A stretch of 64,000 nt of DNA, from positions 478,558-542,557 of the forward strand of contig JAQTST010000001.1 of the NCBI GenBank assembly GCA_028711165.1, given 5' to 3'. Position 1 is the stretch's first letter. The number at the start of each line of letters is the position of its first letter. Under the pieces are notes generated by a model, which saw only the letters and a list, made by a program, of their open reading frames with translations, did no database searches and had not been told where the DNA came from. The translations under genes and the position numbers were made by a program. Source of the DNA: Candidatus Nanoarchaeia archaeon (GTDB lineage: Archaea > Nanobdellota > Nanobdellia > Pacearchaeales > GW2011-AR1). Below are positions 10,510-20,374 of this stretch, in pieces.

Positions 10510-10710
10510 ATGGTAAAAACACTTTTAGAAATTGCTGAAGTACTTCCTCTTAAAGGTAGAGAATATAATTTGTATTCTCCAAGAAATTCGCTAAAAAGAA
10601 GTTATGATAATTCCTGCGATTGTGGAGATTGTTCAAGCGATAACTGTGATTGCACTCCGAGTGGAGATTGTGTTTGCACCCATTGTAATGAATGTGGGAA
10701 TGACGATTAA
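10510..10710 (+). CDS. Cys-rich mini-protein, candidate RiPP precursor
   Basis: 66 aa with a Cys-rich C-terminal core CDCGDCSSDNCDCTPSGDCVCTHCNEC (9 Cys) immediately upstream of radical SAM gene. Confidence 0.65.
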   Translation: MVKTLLEIAEVLPLKGREYNLYSPRNSLKRSYDNSCDCGDCSSDNCDCTPSGDCVCTHCNECGNDD

Positions 10711-10733
10711 AATAATCTTTCTTTATTTTTAAT

Positions 10734-11777
10734 ATGCCCAAACAAAATTTTAGCACGACTTGGTTAGCCTTAACTTATAATTGTAATAATAAATGTAATT
10801 GGTGTTATGCGAATTCAAACAATTTAACACAGAAACAAATATTTCCTCAGCGATATGAAAATGGAACTATCAATTTATTAACATCTTTGGGAATAAAAAG
10901 GACTATTCTAATTGGTGGAGAACCTACTCTCTATCCAAATATTCATGGGATAATAGAGAAAATTACTAATTATGAAATTAGTGTTGGTTTAGTATCAAAT
11001 GGTAGAAAATTAAAGGATTATTTTTTTGCAAAGGAGTTAAAAGAAAATGGGTTAAAAGCAATGTCAATATCTTTTGGTAGTTACTCTGGGAAAATACAGG
11101 ATAAGATAACAAAGATTGTTGGTAGTTTTGATGAAGCTATTGGGGGATTGGAGAATGCTTTATCTGTTGGATTAAAGGTTTCAAGCAATACAGTAATAAA
11201 TAAAAATAATGTCGAAGATCTTGAAAAAATTGTTAATCTTTTAGGAAAAAGAGTGGATATAATGACTTGGAATTTTTGTGGGACTTGTCTTTCAGAGGAT
11301 TCAAATAATAAATCCGTATTATCTCCAAAAGAAACTGCAAAAGCTATTCAAAGAATTTATAATTATACGAAAAAGAGAAATGTAAAGATAAAAGTAGTAA
11401 CCCCCATGCCTTTTTGTGTTTTTGATAATGATTATCTGGAAATATTTAAGAAAAATGATATTATCTCTGGAGGTCCATGTCAATTAGCTCATGGAAAAAA
11501 TTTTGTTATAGAATATAATGGAAATATAATTCCCTGCACACATTTTAATGGTTTTCCAATGATGAATATTTTTGAAAAAGAAAAGGTTATCTCTGCAGAA
11601 GATTTTATTGGAAAATACTTTAATTCCGAAGGAACTCCTTTTAAATTTAGAAAGATGGTTTCAAAATTCCCTTCAGAGAAATGTGAAGATGAGAATTGTA
11701 AAGAACCTTGTAGTGGAGGATGTCCTTTAATTTGGAGATTATTTAAACCAGAAGAAGTTATTAAAAAATATGAATAA
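10734..11777 (+). CDS. Radical SAM/SPASM-like peptide-modifying enzyme
   Basis: CNNKCNWCYA (CX3CX2C), GGEPTLYPN, C-terminal NGNIIPCTHF…CEDENCKEPCSGGCPL auxiliary Cys cluster. Confidence 0.85.
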   Translation: MPKQNFSTTWLALTYNCNNKCNWCYANSNNLTQKQIFPQRYENGTINLLTSLGIKRTILIGGEPTLYPNIHGIIEKITNYEISVGLVSNGRKLKDYFFAKELKENGLKAMSISFGSYSGKIQDKITKIVGSFDEAIGGLENALSVGLKVSSNTVINKNNVEDLEKIVNLLGKRVDIMTWNFCGTCLSEDSNNKSVLSPKETAKAIQRIYNYTKKRNVKIKVVTPMPFCVFDNDYLEIFKKNDIISGGPCQLAHGKNFVIEYNGNIIPCTHFNGFPMMNIFEKEKVISAEDFIGKYFNSEGTPFKFRKMVSKFPSEKCEDENCKEPCSGGCPLIWRLFKPEEVIKKYE

Positions 11778-12441
11778 ACCAAAAGTAATTTTTAGATTTG
11801 ATAAAGAAAAAGATTTATGGAATATTTGGGATACTTGCAACAAAGATTCATCTTGGTATGATTTTAAAAATACAGTTCATCCAAAGTTATTAGAAATCTG
11901 CAAGGGAAAAAAATTTAGTGAGTGTAGAGAAGAATTAGAAAAACAGAAAAAGAGATTATATGATTCTGGCTTTGTTGAAATATTTACTCAATCTTTGCAA
12001 GAAGCATGGAATAAGATAAATGATGAATATTTTAGAAGATTAGAAAAAGTGATGAAGAAACCTATATACAATAAAGAATTTATTGCTTATATAACTACGA
12101 ACATCAGGTGCCCTTATGATTATAAAGAACCTTCATTTATGGTTTCATTTTTCAGAGATATTTTATCTGCTCTTAAGACTTGCGGACATGAAATAATGCA
12201 TATACAGTTTCACAATACTTATTGGAATGAAATAGAAAAGCAGATTGGAAAGGAAAAAACTGCTGATTTAAAAGAAGCATTAACTGTTTTACTTAATCTA
12301 GAATTTAAGGACTTATGGTTTGCAGAAGATAACGGATATGATGTTCATAGAGAATTAAGAAAATTTATCTCTGATAAATGGAAAAAAGAAAAAGATTTTG
12401 AAGTTTTATTAGAAAAAAGTGTTGAATATCTAAAAGAATGA
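11770..12441 (+). CDS. HExxH-containing hypothetical protein, possible zinc peptidase
   Basis: TCGHEIMHIQFHNTYWNEIE; ATG overlaps end of radical SAM ORF. Confidence 0.55.
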   Translation: MNKPKVIFRFDKEKDLWNIWDTCNKDSSWYDFKNTVHPKLLEICKGKKFSECREELEKQKKRLYDSGFVEIFTQSLQEAWNKINDEYFRRLEKVMKKPIYNKEFIAYITTNIRCPYDYKEPSFMVSFFRDILSALKTCGHEIMHIQFHNTYWNEIEKQIGKEKTADLKEALTVLLNLEFKDLWFAEDNGYDVHRELRKFISDKWKKEKDFEVLLEKSVEYLKE

Positions 12442-12989
12442 AACTCTACTTATTACGTCATGCTGAAAGGGGACACGGAAAAGAGCAAGACACCCTAACC
12501 TTAAAAGGCATTAAACAATCAAGAAAAATCGTCCCTTATTTAGAGACATTGCATATAGATAAAATTATTTGTGCTAATACTAAAAGAGCAATAAAGACAA
12601 TTGAGCCTTTTTTAAAAAATCTCTCGGTGGAGGTTACAAGTTTGGTTAATGAACAAGAAATGGGAAGTTTAAGAGGAAAATCTGGAACTGAATATAGAAA
12701 TGCAATTGAAAAATCTGGATTAGACAAAAAAAATTTTAGGCCCGAAGGGGGAGAAAATTATTATGATTTAATAGAAAGAGCAAAAAAATTTTTATATTCT
12801 CTAAAGAAAGAAAAGGCAGAAAATATTTTAATATCAACCCATGCCGGATTTATACGAGCAGTCATAAAACTACTTTTAAATTTACCTGAAGAAAAATTAA
12901 AATTTGATTTTGGTTCAGTAACGTTTATAGAACTTGATAGAGAGTTTAAAGTTATTAATTATTCTCTTAATCAAATAGTAAATCCTTAA
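12438..12989 (+). CDS. Histidine phosphatase (phosphoglycerate mutase-like)
   Basis: LYLLRHAERGHG … ENILISTHAGFIRAV; ATGA overlap with upstream gene. Confidence 0.88.
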   Translation: MKLYLLRHAERGHGKEQDTLTLKGIKQSRKIVPYLETLHIDKIICANTKRAIKTIEPFLKNLSVEVTSLVNEQEMGSLRGKSGTEYRNAIEKSGLDKKNFRPEGGENYYDLIERAKKFLYSLKKEKAENILISTHAGFIRAVIKLLLNLPEEKLKFDFGSVTFIELDREFKVINYSLNQIVNP

Positions 12990-13031
12990 CTTAACAATAA
13001 TATTTATAAAACTAAATTACCTGAGATAGAT

Positions 13032-14630
13032 ATGAAAAAGAATGTGATAGTAAAATCTGCAATAATATTATTCTTATTTGTATTTTTATCGTCGGGTATT
13101 TTGGCTGCGCCTGCTCCAGGAACATGCGGAATTACAACACGGGCAGACTGCTCTGGCACAAACCACATTATAATGGGATTGTCGTCGGCAACAAATAGCC
13201 ACGGAGAGTTTCCTGATTTAGGAACTTATGGTTATGTTCTGTGCTGTGCTTTTGGCGATGGAGTCAATGAAACTGAATGCAGCATAGGAACAAATACTCT
13301 CTTTAAACTTTCTTCTTACACAAATGCTCACGCTGAATCTCCACAAGGAACAGCTTATAACTTAGTAAAAGTCTGTTATGAAGACTTGGTATGTGAGGAT
13401 TTTTCAGATAATTGTGGGACAGGAGCTGCATTAAATTTTCCACTTGGAATTGCTTCTCTTTCTTCTGTTACAAATGCACATATTGGAAACGTAAGTGATT
13501 ACCCAGTAAAAATATGCTGCGGGAGTGCGACTTTTGCAGGATGTTCAATAAATTCTGCGAGATGGAGTCCTGAAGGAGAAATAATAGCAGGACAAGATGT
13601 TCATTTAATTGTACAGGGGAATGAAGCATGTTCCGGCAAGACTATTGCATTTGATGTAAGCGGTGGAAGTGCAACAGCAGGACAGGAAGTTCAGGAACAG
13701 CCAATTTCAATTACATTTACAGGAACAGAAGGGATAGGTGTGTGGGAAGCAGAATATCACACCGACACTCCGTTAGTAGGAAAATGCGGGGTATTAGGTA
13801 CAAGTTGTGATTATTATTTTAATGCTTCACTTTTAAGAAATCCTTTAGTTGTCAGAACAAGTAATCTTCCGGAATTATTAATTCTTGAAATGTCTGAGGG
13901 TTATTGTACTGAGGTAACCTCGTGCGATGATTATACAAGTCAGTTAGATTGTGAAAGTGATATCTGCGATGTTCCTATCGAAGGTATTCCTGGAATTAAC
14001 TGCGAGAGTGAATCTTTTATCTGTGGGTGCGGATGGAATAATGAAACAAATACTTGTGGTTTTGGATATAGTGAAATAACTGAAGGAACCTGCGGAAATC
14101 CTGTTGTAGGGGAAGGGTGCAATTATGGATGTACACTCTGTCATAATGCAACATCAAATTATTGCCATGTAGGTTCAACTTGTCCGGTAGGAGAGAATCC
14201 TTTAACTAACAGCGACGGAATTTGTGATTTTGGCGAGGGTTGTGTTTCTTTTGCTGAGTGCCAGGATGGAGAACAAGACACATGCGCTTCTGGATATTAT
14301 TGTATGTCGGGAAAATGTTCATCTGTTCTTCCGCCAATAACTTTAAACCTGGGGAATTGTGAAATTTCACAGAGTATTACAAAAGATTGTGATGAAGAAC
14401 CTGTTGGATATAAAATAGCAACATTAACAACTGAATGGACAGGAGAACAATCAGGAGAACAATATGAAGACTGCATTGCAAAGAACGGAGAGAATGTAAG
14501 AATTTCATGCCCCGCACAAGTCCAGCTTCCATTTTTCGATTACATCGGAATAATTGCAACAATTTTAGCAGTTGCAGGAATTTATGTTTCAATGATTCTA
14601 AAAAAGAAATTCAAGAATAAAAAAATTTGA
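13032..14630 (+). CDS. Secreted Cys-rich surface protein with C-terminal TM anchor
   Basis: Signal peptide, many Cys, C-term FFDYIGIIATILAVAGIYVSMILKKKFKNKK. Confidence 0.65.
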   Translation: MKKNVIVKSAIILFLFVFLSSGILAAPAPGTCGITTRADCSGTNHIIMGLSSATNSHGEFPDLGTYGYVLCCAFGDGVNETECSIGTNTLFKLSSYTNAHAESPQGTAYNLVKVCYEDLVCEDFSDNCGTGAALNFPLGIASLSSVTNAHIGNVSDYPVKICCGSATFAGCSINSARWSPEGEIIAGQDVHLIVQGNEACSGKTIAFDVSGGSATAGQEVQEQPISITFTGTEGIGVWEAEYHTDTPLVGKCGVLGTSCDYYFNASLLRNPLVVRTSNLPELLILEMSEGYCTEVTSCDDYTSQLDCESDICDVPIEGIPGINCESESFICGCGWNNETNTCGFGYSEITEGTCGNPVVGEGCNYGCTLCHNATSNYCHVGSTCPVGENPLTNSDGICDFGEGCVSFAECQDGEQDTCASGYYCMSGKCSSVLPPITLNLGNCEISQSITKDCDEEPVGYKIATLTTEWTGEQSGEQYEDCIAKNGENVRISCPAQVQLPFFDYIGIIATILAVAGIYVSMILKKKFKNKKI

Positions 14631-14674
14631 AAATAATTCTATAAATTTATAAATCATTTTAGCTTAAAATATTA

Positions 14675-17326
14675 ATGAGAGGTATAAGAGGTTTTACATA
14701 TTTTGTTCTCATAATTTTTTTTATGAGTTTTGCCTCGGCAAGTTTTTCTGTCGGGAATGCAAGCAACGGAATAGAAAGTTCTTATGGGCCAGGAGAAAAA
14801 ATCAGAGGATGGATAAATGTCAGTTTAACAAGCGAAGATGCGACATCGCTTCTTGAAAGTTCACTTGGCGGGAGCATAAGATTAATTGATTTAGTAAGAA
14901 AAACTCCTTCAAATTCTGCATTTATTTACAGCTGTATTCCTACAACCTGTGAATCAAATTATTTAGCAACAAACTCAGACGTCTCAAAAACTTTTAATCT
15001 CGACGAAGAGGAAAGTGTTTTATTCGGGATGAAAATTACAGCAACAAAAAGTGTGGGGGACATTTCAGATTTTTATTTCAACTTATCGAGCAATAATCCT
15101 GGAACAGTAGCAATGCCACTTTCAATTGATATTTTAAATGACGGGCAAGTGGAATGGCAGGCATATGCTGCCTCTGGAGAATTTGGGGCGGAAAATTTTG
15201 GATGTTACGTCGGAATGGATACAGCAACACAATTAATTGCAAATGCTCCGCAGTATTGCGAGAGAGTAGAACTTTCAAAAACTCCGGAAATTGAATTGGG
15301 AGCTTATGTTGCTTACGAAAAAGGAACAGGAACTGTAAATTTTGAAATGAGCATTGAGAACAGTGAGACAGGTGAGAAAAAAGTGTGCACAGTATCAACT
15401 TCAGGAACAGGCTTGAAGAGAATTTTCTGCACTCCGACGGATTTTTCAGTTAAGGAAGACGGAGATTATTATGTGTGCATAAAAACAAAACTCGCTGCAG
15501 ATAACGGAAAATACAAAATTAATTCTGAGCAGAAAACTCCCTGCGGTTTTACAGGAACATACGAAGGAGATTATAGTTATGATTTTGAAATTTTTGCAAG
15601 GCCGAAAGAATATGCAGCATCAATTAACATAAAGCTCAATGACGCAGAATTGGCAAGAGCAGACAGTCCGATACTCAATGTTGAAAATTACATCGACGAA
15701 TATATAACTGACAATTATAAAAATAACTGCTCAAAAGGATGCGTGATTCCAATAAAGGTTTATTCGGGAATAAATAATCAGCAAGTAGATGTCTCAAATT
15801 TCTTTATGTCTTACATAGCAGATACTTACACTGAGAATACAAATATCTATGACGTCGAGGAAACCCCAGCAGAGATTTCTTCTTCATATCAGAAATTATT
15901 TTTTGACGACGCGAATTTTAGTGTCCCAACAAGTTATGGAAATCACACTTTCTCTGTTGAACTTAATGATGCAAATTTGTTAACGAAAACAATTTCTGTC
16001 GGGGAAGTTGCTCAGATTAAATCGCTGACACCGACGAAAACTGCTGTGAAATATCCGACAATTTTTTCTGCTGAGGTTGGAGGCAAAAATATAACCGGCT
16101 ATAATTGGAATTTTGGTGATGGGGTTAGTGAAACCACTTCGGTAAATTCAGTTACGCACACATATGCTGCTACAGGCACATACACACTCAAGATTACAAT
16201 CAACAGTCTGAAAGGAAGTTCTTCCAAAAATTTTAATATAACAGTCGGTCCTGCTTCAGAGATAGTTCCATCTCTTTTGAGTGATGCAAGTTCGAGCATA
16301 AGCAATATAAAAAATCAGATGAATAGTTTTTCGCTGTTTGAACAGGAAAGTATTGACAGCACATTAGGATTAAGTTCAGCGGAAGCAACTATAGATGAAA
16401 TGAATGATGCGGTTCTTAGTGCAGTTCTTGAAAGTGATTATGAAGCAATACTTGCAGAATTATTGACAATAAATCTTCCTGAGACAATTGCAAAAACTGC
16501 GACGAGCAAGGGACTTTCTTTTTATCCTGCGACAGAAAATATTGACCTTAATGTGTTAAAGGAAATTGGCGGGGGAGATTATACAGCCGGGAGAGAAGAA
16601 CAATACAGAGAAGCAGTTCTGGCGTGGAATGATGTTTATACCACAAACGATTTATCATACAGCGAGATTTCTTTATTTTACAGCGACAGAAAAGAATTAC
16701 TGAGAATTTTCGAAATGAATGTAACAAAGTCAAGTGCAGACTCTGCATATTTTATAATAAAGAATATGGAGGATATTTATCTGCAGAATGAAGATGAATA
16801 TTCAGAAAAAACCGGATATTTTTATACTGGTTTAAATGGTAAAAAAAGTATCAGGTTTTCAACAACAGAAGAAGTTGATTTTGTAGATGTCCCTATGTTT
16901 ATTTCTCCTTCACTGGACAATCTTGCAGTGTTAGATATCACTCCCCCTGAGAAAATAAAATGGACTGTCCCAATCATTATTGCAGTTATGATTATTTTAA
17001 TTGCAGGAGTTATTTGGGTGATATTGCAGGTTTGGTACATAAGGAAATATGAAAGTTATTTGTTCAAGGACAGAAATCATCTTTATAATCTGGTTAGCTA
17101 TATCAATGATGCAAAGAAAAAAGGGGAAAGCGATAGTGTGATTTCTTCTAAACTTAAAAAGGCAGGATGGAGTTCTGAGCAGGTTAGGTATTCACTCAGA
17201 AAATATGAACAGAAAAATACAGGGCTCCCCGAGATAATTCCAATAAGAAAACTTTTAGAAGGATTCAAAAAACTTCCTCTCCAGAAAAAATCTACGACGA
17301 CAAACATAAGAACCAATGGTTCCTAA
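14675..17326 (+). CDS. Large surface protein with PKD domain and C-terminal TM/cytoplasmic tail
   Basis: Signal peptide; ITGYNWNFGDGVSETTSVNSVTHTYAATGTYTLKITI is a PKD repeat; TM near 16970. Confidence 0.75.
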   Translation: MRGIRGFTYFVLIIFFMSFASASFSVGNASNGIESSYGPGEKIRGWINVSLTSEDATSLLESSLGGSIRLIDLVRKTPSNSAFIYSCIPTTCESNYLATNSDVSKTFNLDEEESVLFGMKITATKSVGDISDFYFNLSSNNPGTVAMPLSIDILNDGQVEWQAYAASGEFGAENFGCYVGMDTATQLIANAPQYCERVELSKTPEIELGAYVAYEKGTGTVNFEMSIENSETGEKKVCTVSTSGTGLKRIFCTPTDFSVKEDGDYYVCIKTKLAADNGKYKINSEQKTPCGFTGTYEGDYSYDFEIFARPKEYAASINIKLNDAELARADSPILNVENYIDEYITDNYKNNCSKGCVIPIKVYSGINNQQVDVSNFFMSYIADTYTENTNIYDVEETPAEISSSYQKLFFDDANFSVPTSYGNHTFSVELNDANLLTKTISVGEVAQIKSLTPTKTAVKYPTIFSAEVGGKNITGYNWNFGDGVSETTSVNSVTHTYAATGTYTLKITINSLKGSSSKNFNITVGPASEIVPSLLSDASSSISNIKNQMNSFSLFEQESIDSTLGLSSAEATIDEMNDAVLSAVLESDYEAILAELLTINLPETIAKTATSKGLSFYPATENIDLNVLKEIGGGDYTAGREEQYREAVLAWNDVYTTNDLSYSEISLFYSDRKELLRIFEMNVTKSSADSAYFIIKNMEDIYLQNEDEYSEKTGYFYTGLNGKKSIRFSTTEEVDFVDVPMFISPSLDNLAVLDITPPEKIKWTVPIIIAVMIILIAGVIWVILQVWYIRKYESYLFKDRNHLYNLVSYINDAKKKGESDSVISSKLKKAGWSSEQVRYSLRKYEQKNTGLPEIIPIRKLLEGFKKLPLQKKSTTTNIRTNGS

Positions 17327-17466
17327 TACTTCCTATTGATATTTTCGTTAACCACGACGACGAAATTATCATTTCATTACTGAAATATTTATAAAGAGAA
17401 ATGACGGTTTTATACCATGATGCGAATAGGAAATTCTTTCAAAATACAAAATAGGAGTTTTGCATA

Positions 17467-18108
17467 ATGGCGATAAAAATTTTTAAAAATTTCTTCAAAA
17501 GGATTCTTGGCAACTTATTCAAAAATAAGAAAGAGATAAAATTGGGATTTTACGGGCCTCCGAATGCAGGAAAGACCAGTCTTGCAAACAGAATATGCAA
17601 AGATTTTACAGGAGAAGAAATAGGAACAATAAGCAAAGTTCCGCACGAAACAAGAAAGGTTCAGTTCAAGGAAAAAGTTGAAATAAGCTACAAAGGAAAA
17701 AAAATGACTTTCAAAATGATAGACACGCCGGGAATTGCTACAAAGATAGATTATGAAGATTTTTTGAAATATAAAATGCCGAAAAAAGAAGCAAAGGAAA
17801 GAGCAAAAGAAGCAACGCAGGGAGTTATCGAAAGTATCAAATGGCTTGATGATATGGACATAGTTGTTGTTGTTCTCGACGGTACTGAAAATCCCTACAA
17901 TCAGGTAAATATTACAATAATCGGGAACCTAGTTGCGAGGAAGATTCCTGTTTTAATTGTCACAAATAAAATTGATTTGAAGAAAGCAGACATAAAAAAA
18001 GTTGAGGCAGCATTTCCTGAATATGATGTCATAGGGATAAGCGCTAAATTTGGAGATAATCTTGAAGAGTTTTACGAGTCGATTTTCAAATTATCGAAAA
18101 AAGTTTAA
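17467..18108 (+). CDS. Era-like/small GTP-binding protein
   Basis: GPPNAGKTSLANRI (G1), DTPG (G3), TNKID (G4). Confidence 0.92.
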   Translation: MAIKIFKNFFKRILGNLFKNKKEIKLGFYGPPNAGKTSLANRICKDFTGEEIGTISKVPHETRKVQFKEKVEISYKGKKMTFKMIDTPGIATKIDYEDFLKYKMPKKEAKERAKEATQGVIESIKWLDDMDIVVVVLDGTENPYNQVNITIIGNLVARKIPVLIVTNKIDLKKADIKKVEAAFPEYDVIGISAKFGDNLEEFYESIFKLSKKV

Positions 18109-18132
18109 AAAGCAAAAAAGGTTTATATTAGA

Positions 18133-18546
18133 ATGTCACACAAAAGAGGGGGAAAAAGTTTAGGGCAGATAAAAGGATTTTCTATCCAGTTCTTTCCGTA
18201 TTCAGAAATGAAAGGGCTTGACAGCGACGGGAGAATAAGAAAAATACTTAATATAGTTTTTGGGAATAATATTTTAATTCTGCAGGGGAGACTGAGTTCA
18301 AATGAAGAAGCGAGACTTATTGGAGACACAATGGCAATGATAGGACATGTCAAGGGTTTCAAGGGAATTGAACTTGCAGTAATTTCAGGGGGCGGAAGTG
18401 ATAGTCTTTTAGGAAAAATGGCGAAGGGAGTTGCTAATGTTTTAGCAGGCGGAGATTTCAGTGCGATAACAATCATAGGGCCAGCAAGCATTGTAAAGGA
18501 AATGAAACGGAATCCTAAAAAGATAGAATTGCTGTTGAATAGATAA
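18133..18546 (+). CDS. DUF2073-like archaeal protein
   Basis: Context: GTPase + this + Zn-ribbon gene, a conserved archaeal trio; GFSIQFFPYSEMKGLDSDGRIRKIL. Confidence 0.65.
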   Translation: MSHKRGGKSLGQIKGFSIQFFPYSEMKGLDSDGRIRKILNIVFGNNILILQGRLSSNEEARLIGDTMAMIGHVKGFKGIELAVISGGGSDSLLGKMAKGVANVLAGGDFSAITIIGPASIVKEMKRNPKKIELLLNR

Positions 18547-18639
18547 CAATAATTATTCTGAACAATCAATAAATTTATTAATCCTTAACTTTTTTAATTC
18601 GTGAGATGATTCCTAATTTTAAAAATAATCTAAAATAAA

Positions 18640-19050
18640 ATGCCACATAGATGTGTACACTGCGGAAGAATGTATCCTGCCGGAAGCAAGGAATTACTTG
18701 AAGGATGCAGTGAATGCGGAGGACATTTCTTTTTTTACATAAGAGACGAGCAGTTAAAAGAAATACGGGAGAATTTGGTAGAGATTCCTACTGAAGAAAT
18801 AAAACACGTCGAGAAAGAAATAAGAGAAATGGCAGGAATTATCGAGGAGGATGTTCCTGTTATATTGGATATTGAATCTGTTCGAGTAACCGGCGACGGT
18901 AAATTTGAAATTGATTTGGTAAATCTATTCAATAAGAAACGCCCGTTAATCTATAAAGTTGAAGAAGGAAAATATATAATTGATTTAGCGTCGACACTTC
19001 AGCAAAATGTAAAAGATTTGAAAGAGATAAAAAATCCTGACGAGAAGTAA
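18640..19050 (+). CDS. Zn-ribbon containing protein (DUF2072-like)
   Basis: PHRCVHCGRMYPAGSKELLEGCSECGGHFFFYIR. Confidence 0.75.
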   Translation: MPHRCVHCGRMYPAGSKELLEGCSECGGHFFFYIRDEQLKEIRENLVEIPTEEIKHVEKEIREMAGIIEEDVPVILDIESVRVTGDGKFEIDLVNLFNKKRPLIYKVEEGKYIIDLASTLQQNVKDLKEIKNPDEK

Positions 19051-19081
19051 CTTTTATATAACAAAAGATATTTTCTAATAT

Positions 19082-20374
19082 ATGAAACAGAGTATTAATC
19101 AAATTCTAAAAGAAGTTTTGACGAAGATAGACCCGTTGAAAGAAGAATTGAATTCTATCGATAAAATTGTCAGGGGTTTTATTGCCGAGCTTGAGAGAAA
19201 AATTAAAACAGCGAGGATAGATGCTGAAGTTTTTGTCGGCGGGAGTTTTGCGAAGAGAACCATGATAAAAAAAGGAGTTTATGACGTCGATATTTTTGTA
19301 AGATTTAATGAAAAATACAGAGGGGAAAATATTTCGGGAATAGTTGAAAAATTGGTTAAGGGAATAAAGAAAAGCAAAATATCCAGAGTGCATGGTTCGA
19401 GGGATTATTTCAAAGTTGAACCAGAAAACCAGAATTTTTTCATGGAGATTATTCCTGTGATAAAAGTGAAAAATCCGAAGGAAGCAGAGAATATAACAGA
19501 CTTGTCTTATTTTCATGTTAATTATGTAAGAAGAAAACTGAAAACAGAGAAGATTCTCGACGAGATAAGAATTGCAAAAGCATTCTGCCACGCGAATAAA
19601 TGTTATGGGGCTGAAAGTTATATCAGCGGATTTTCAGGATACGCTTTGGAATTGCTAATTATTCATTACAAAAATTTCCTGAATTTTGTGAAGGCAATAA
19701 CGAAGATGAAAGAGAAAGAGATAATTGACATTGAAAAATTATACAGGAATAAATATGAGCTGAACATGAATATGAACAGCGCGAAGATGACTTCCCCGAT
19801 TGTTATTATTGATCCGACGTTTAAGGAAAGAAATGCACTGGCTGCTCTTTCAAGAGAGACTTTTGAAAACTCACGTGAAGTATGCAGGAAATTTCTGAAA
19901 AATCCTTCGGCAGAAATGTTTGAATTAAAAGAAATGGATTTTGAAAAAGAAAAGAAAAAAGCACAGAAGAATAATTTTGAATTTATTTTGCTGGGAGCAG
20001 AAACAAGCAAACAGGAAGGCGATGTTGCAGGAAGCAAGCTTGTAAAATTTTACAGGCATTTTACCGACGAGCTTGGGGAATTTTATGAGATAAAAAATAA
20101 GGGATTTGAATATAACGGGAAAAAAGAAGCAAAATATTTTTTTGCGGTCAGGAAGAGAAAAGAAATAATAATCTCGGGGCCAGAAACAAGGGACAGGAAA
20201 GATAATATAAAAAAGTTCAGAATGAGGCACAAGAATGTTTTTGAAAAGAATGGAAGATTCTACGCAAGGGAAAAAGTTGACAAGAAGATTAGGGAATTTG
20301 TCAAAGACTGGATGAATGAAAATTCTCAGAAGATTTTAGAAATGAGCATCAGTGAGCTGAAGATTGAGGATTAA
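19082..20374 (+). CDS. cca: Archaeal CCA-adding tRNA nucleotidyltransferase
   Basis: EVFVGGSFAKRTMIKKGVYDVDIFVRF nucleotidyltransferase motif and archaeal CCA architecture. Confidence 0.88.
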   Translation: MKQSINQILKEVLTKIDPLKEELNSIDKIVRGFIAELERKIKTARIDAEVFVGGSFAKRTMIKKGVYDVDIFVRFNEKYRGENISGIVEKLVKGIKKSKISRVHGSRDYFKVEPENQNFFMEIIPVIKVKNPKEAENITDLSYFHVNYVRRKLKTEKILDEIRIAKAFCHANKCYGAESYISGFSGYALELLIIHYKNFLNFVKAITKMKEKEIIDIEKLYRNKYELNMNMNSAKMTSPIVIIDPTFKERNALAALSRETFENSREVCRKFLKNPSAEMFELKEMDFEKEKKKAQKNNFEFILLGAETSKQEGDVAGSKLVKFYRHFTDELGEFYEIKNKGFEYNGKKEAKYFFAVRKRKEIIISGPETRDRKDNIKKFRMRHKNVFEKNGRFYAREKVDKKIREFVKDWMNENSQKILEMSISELKIED

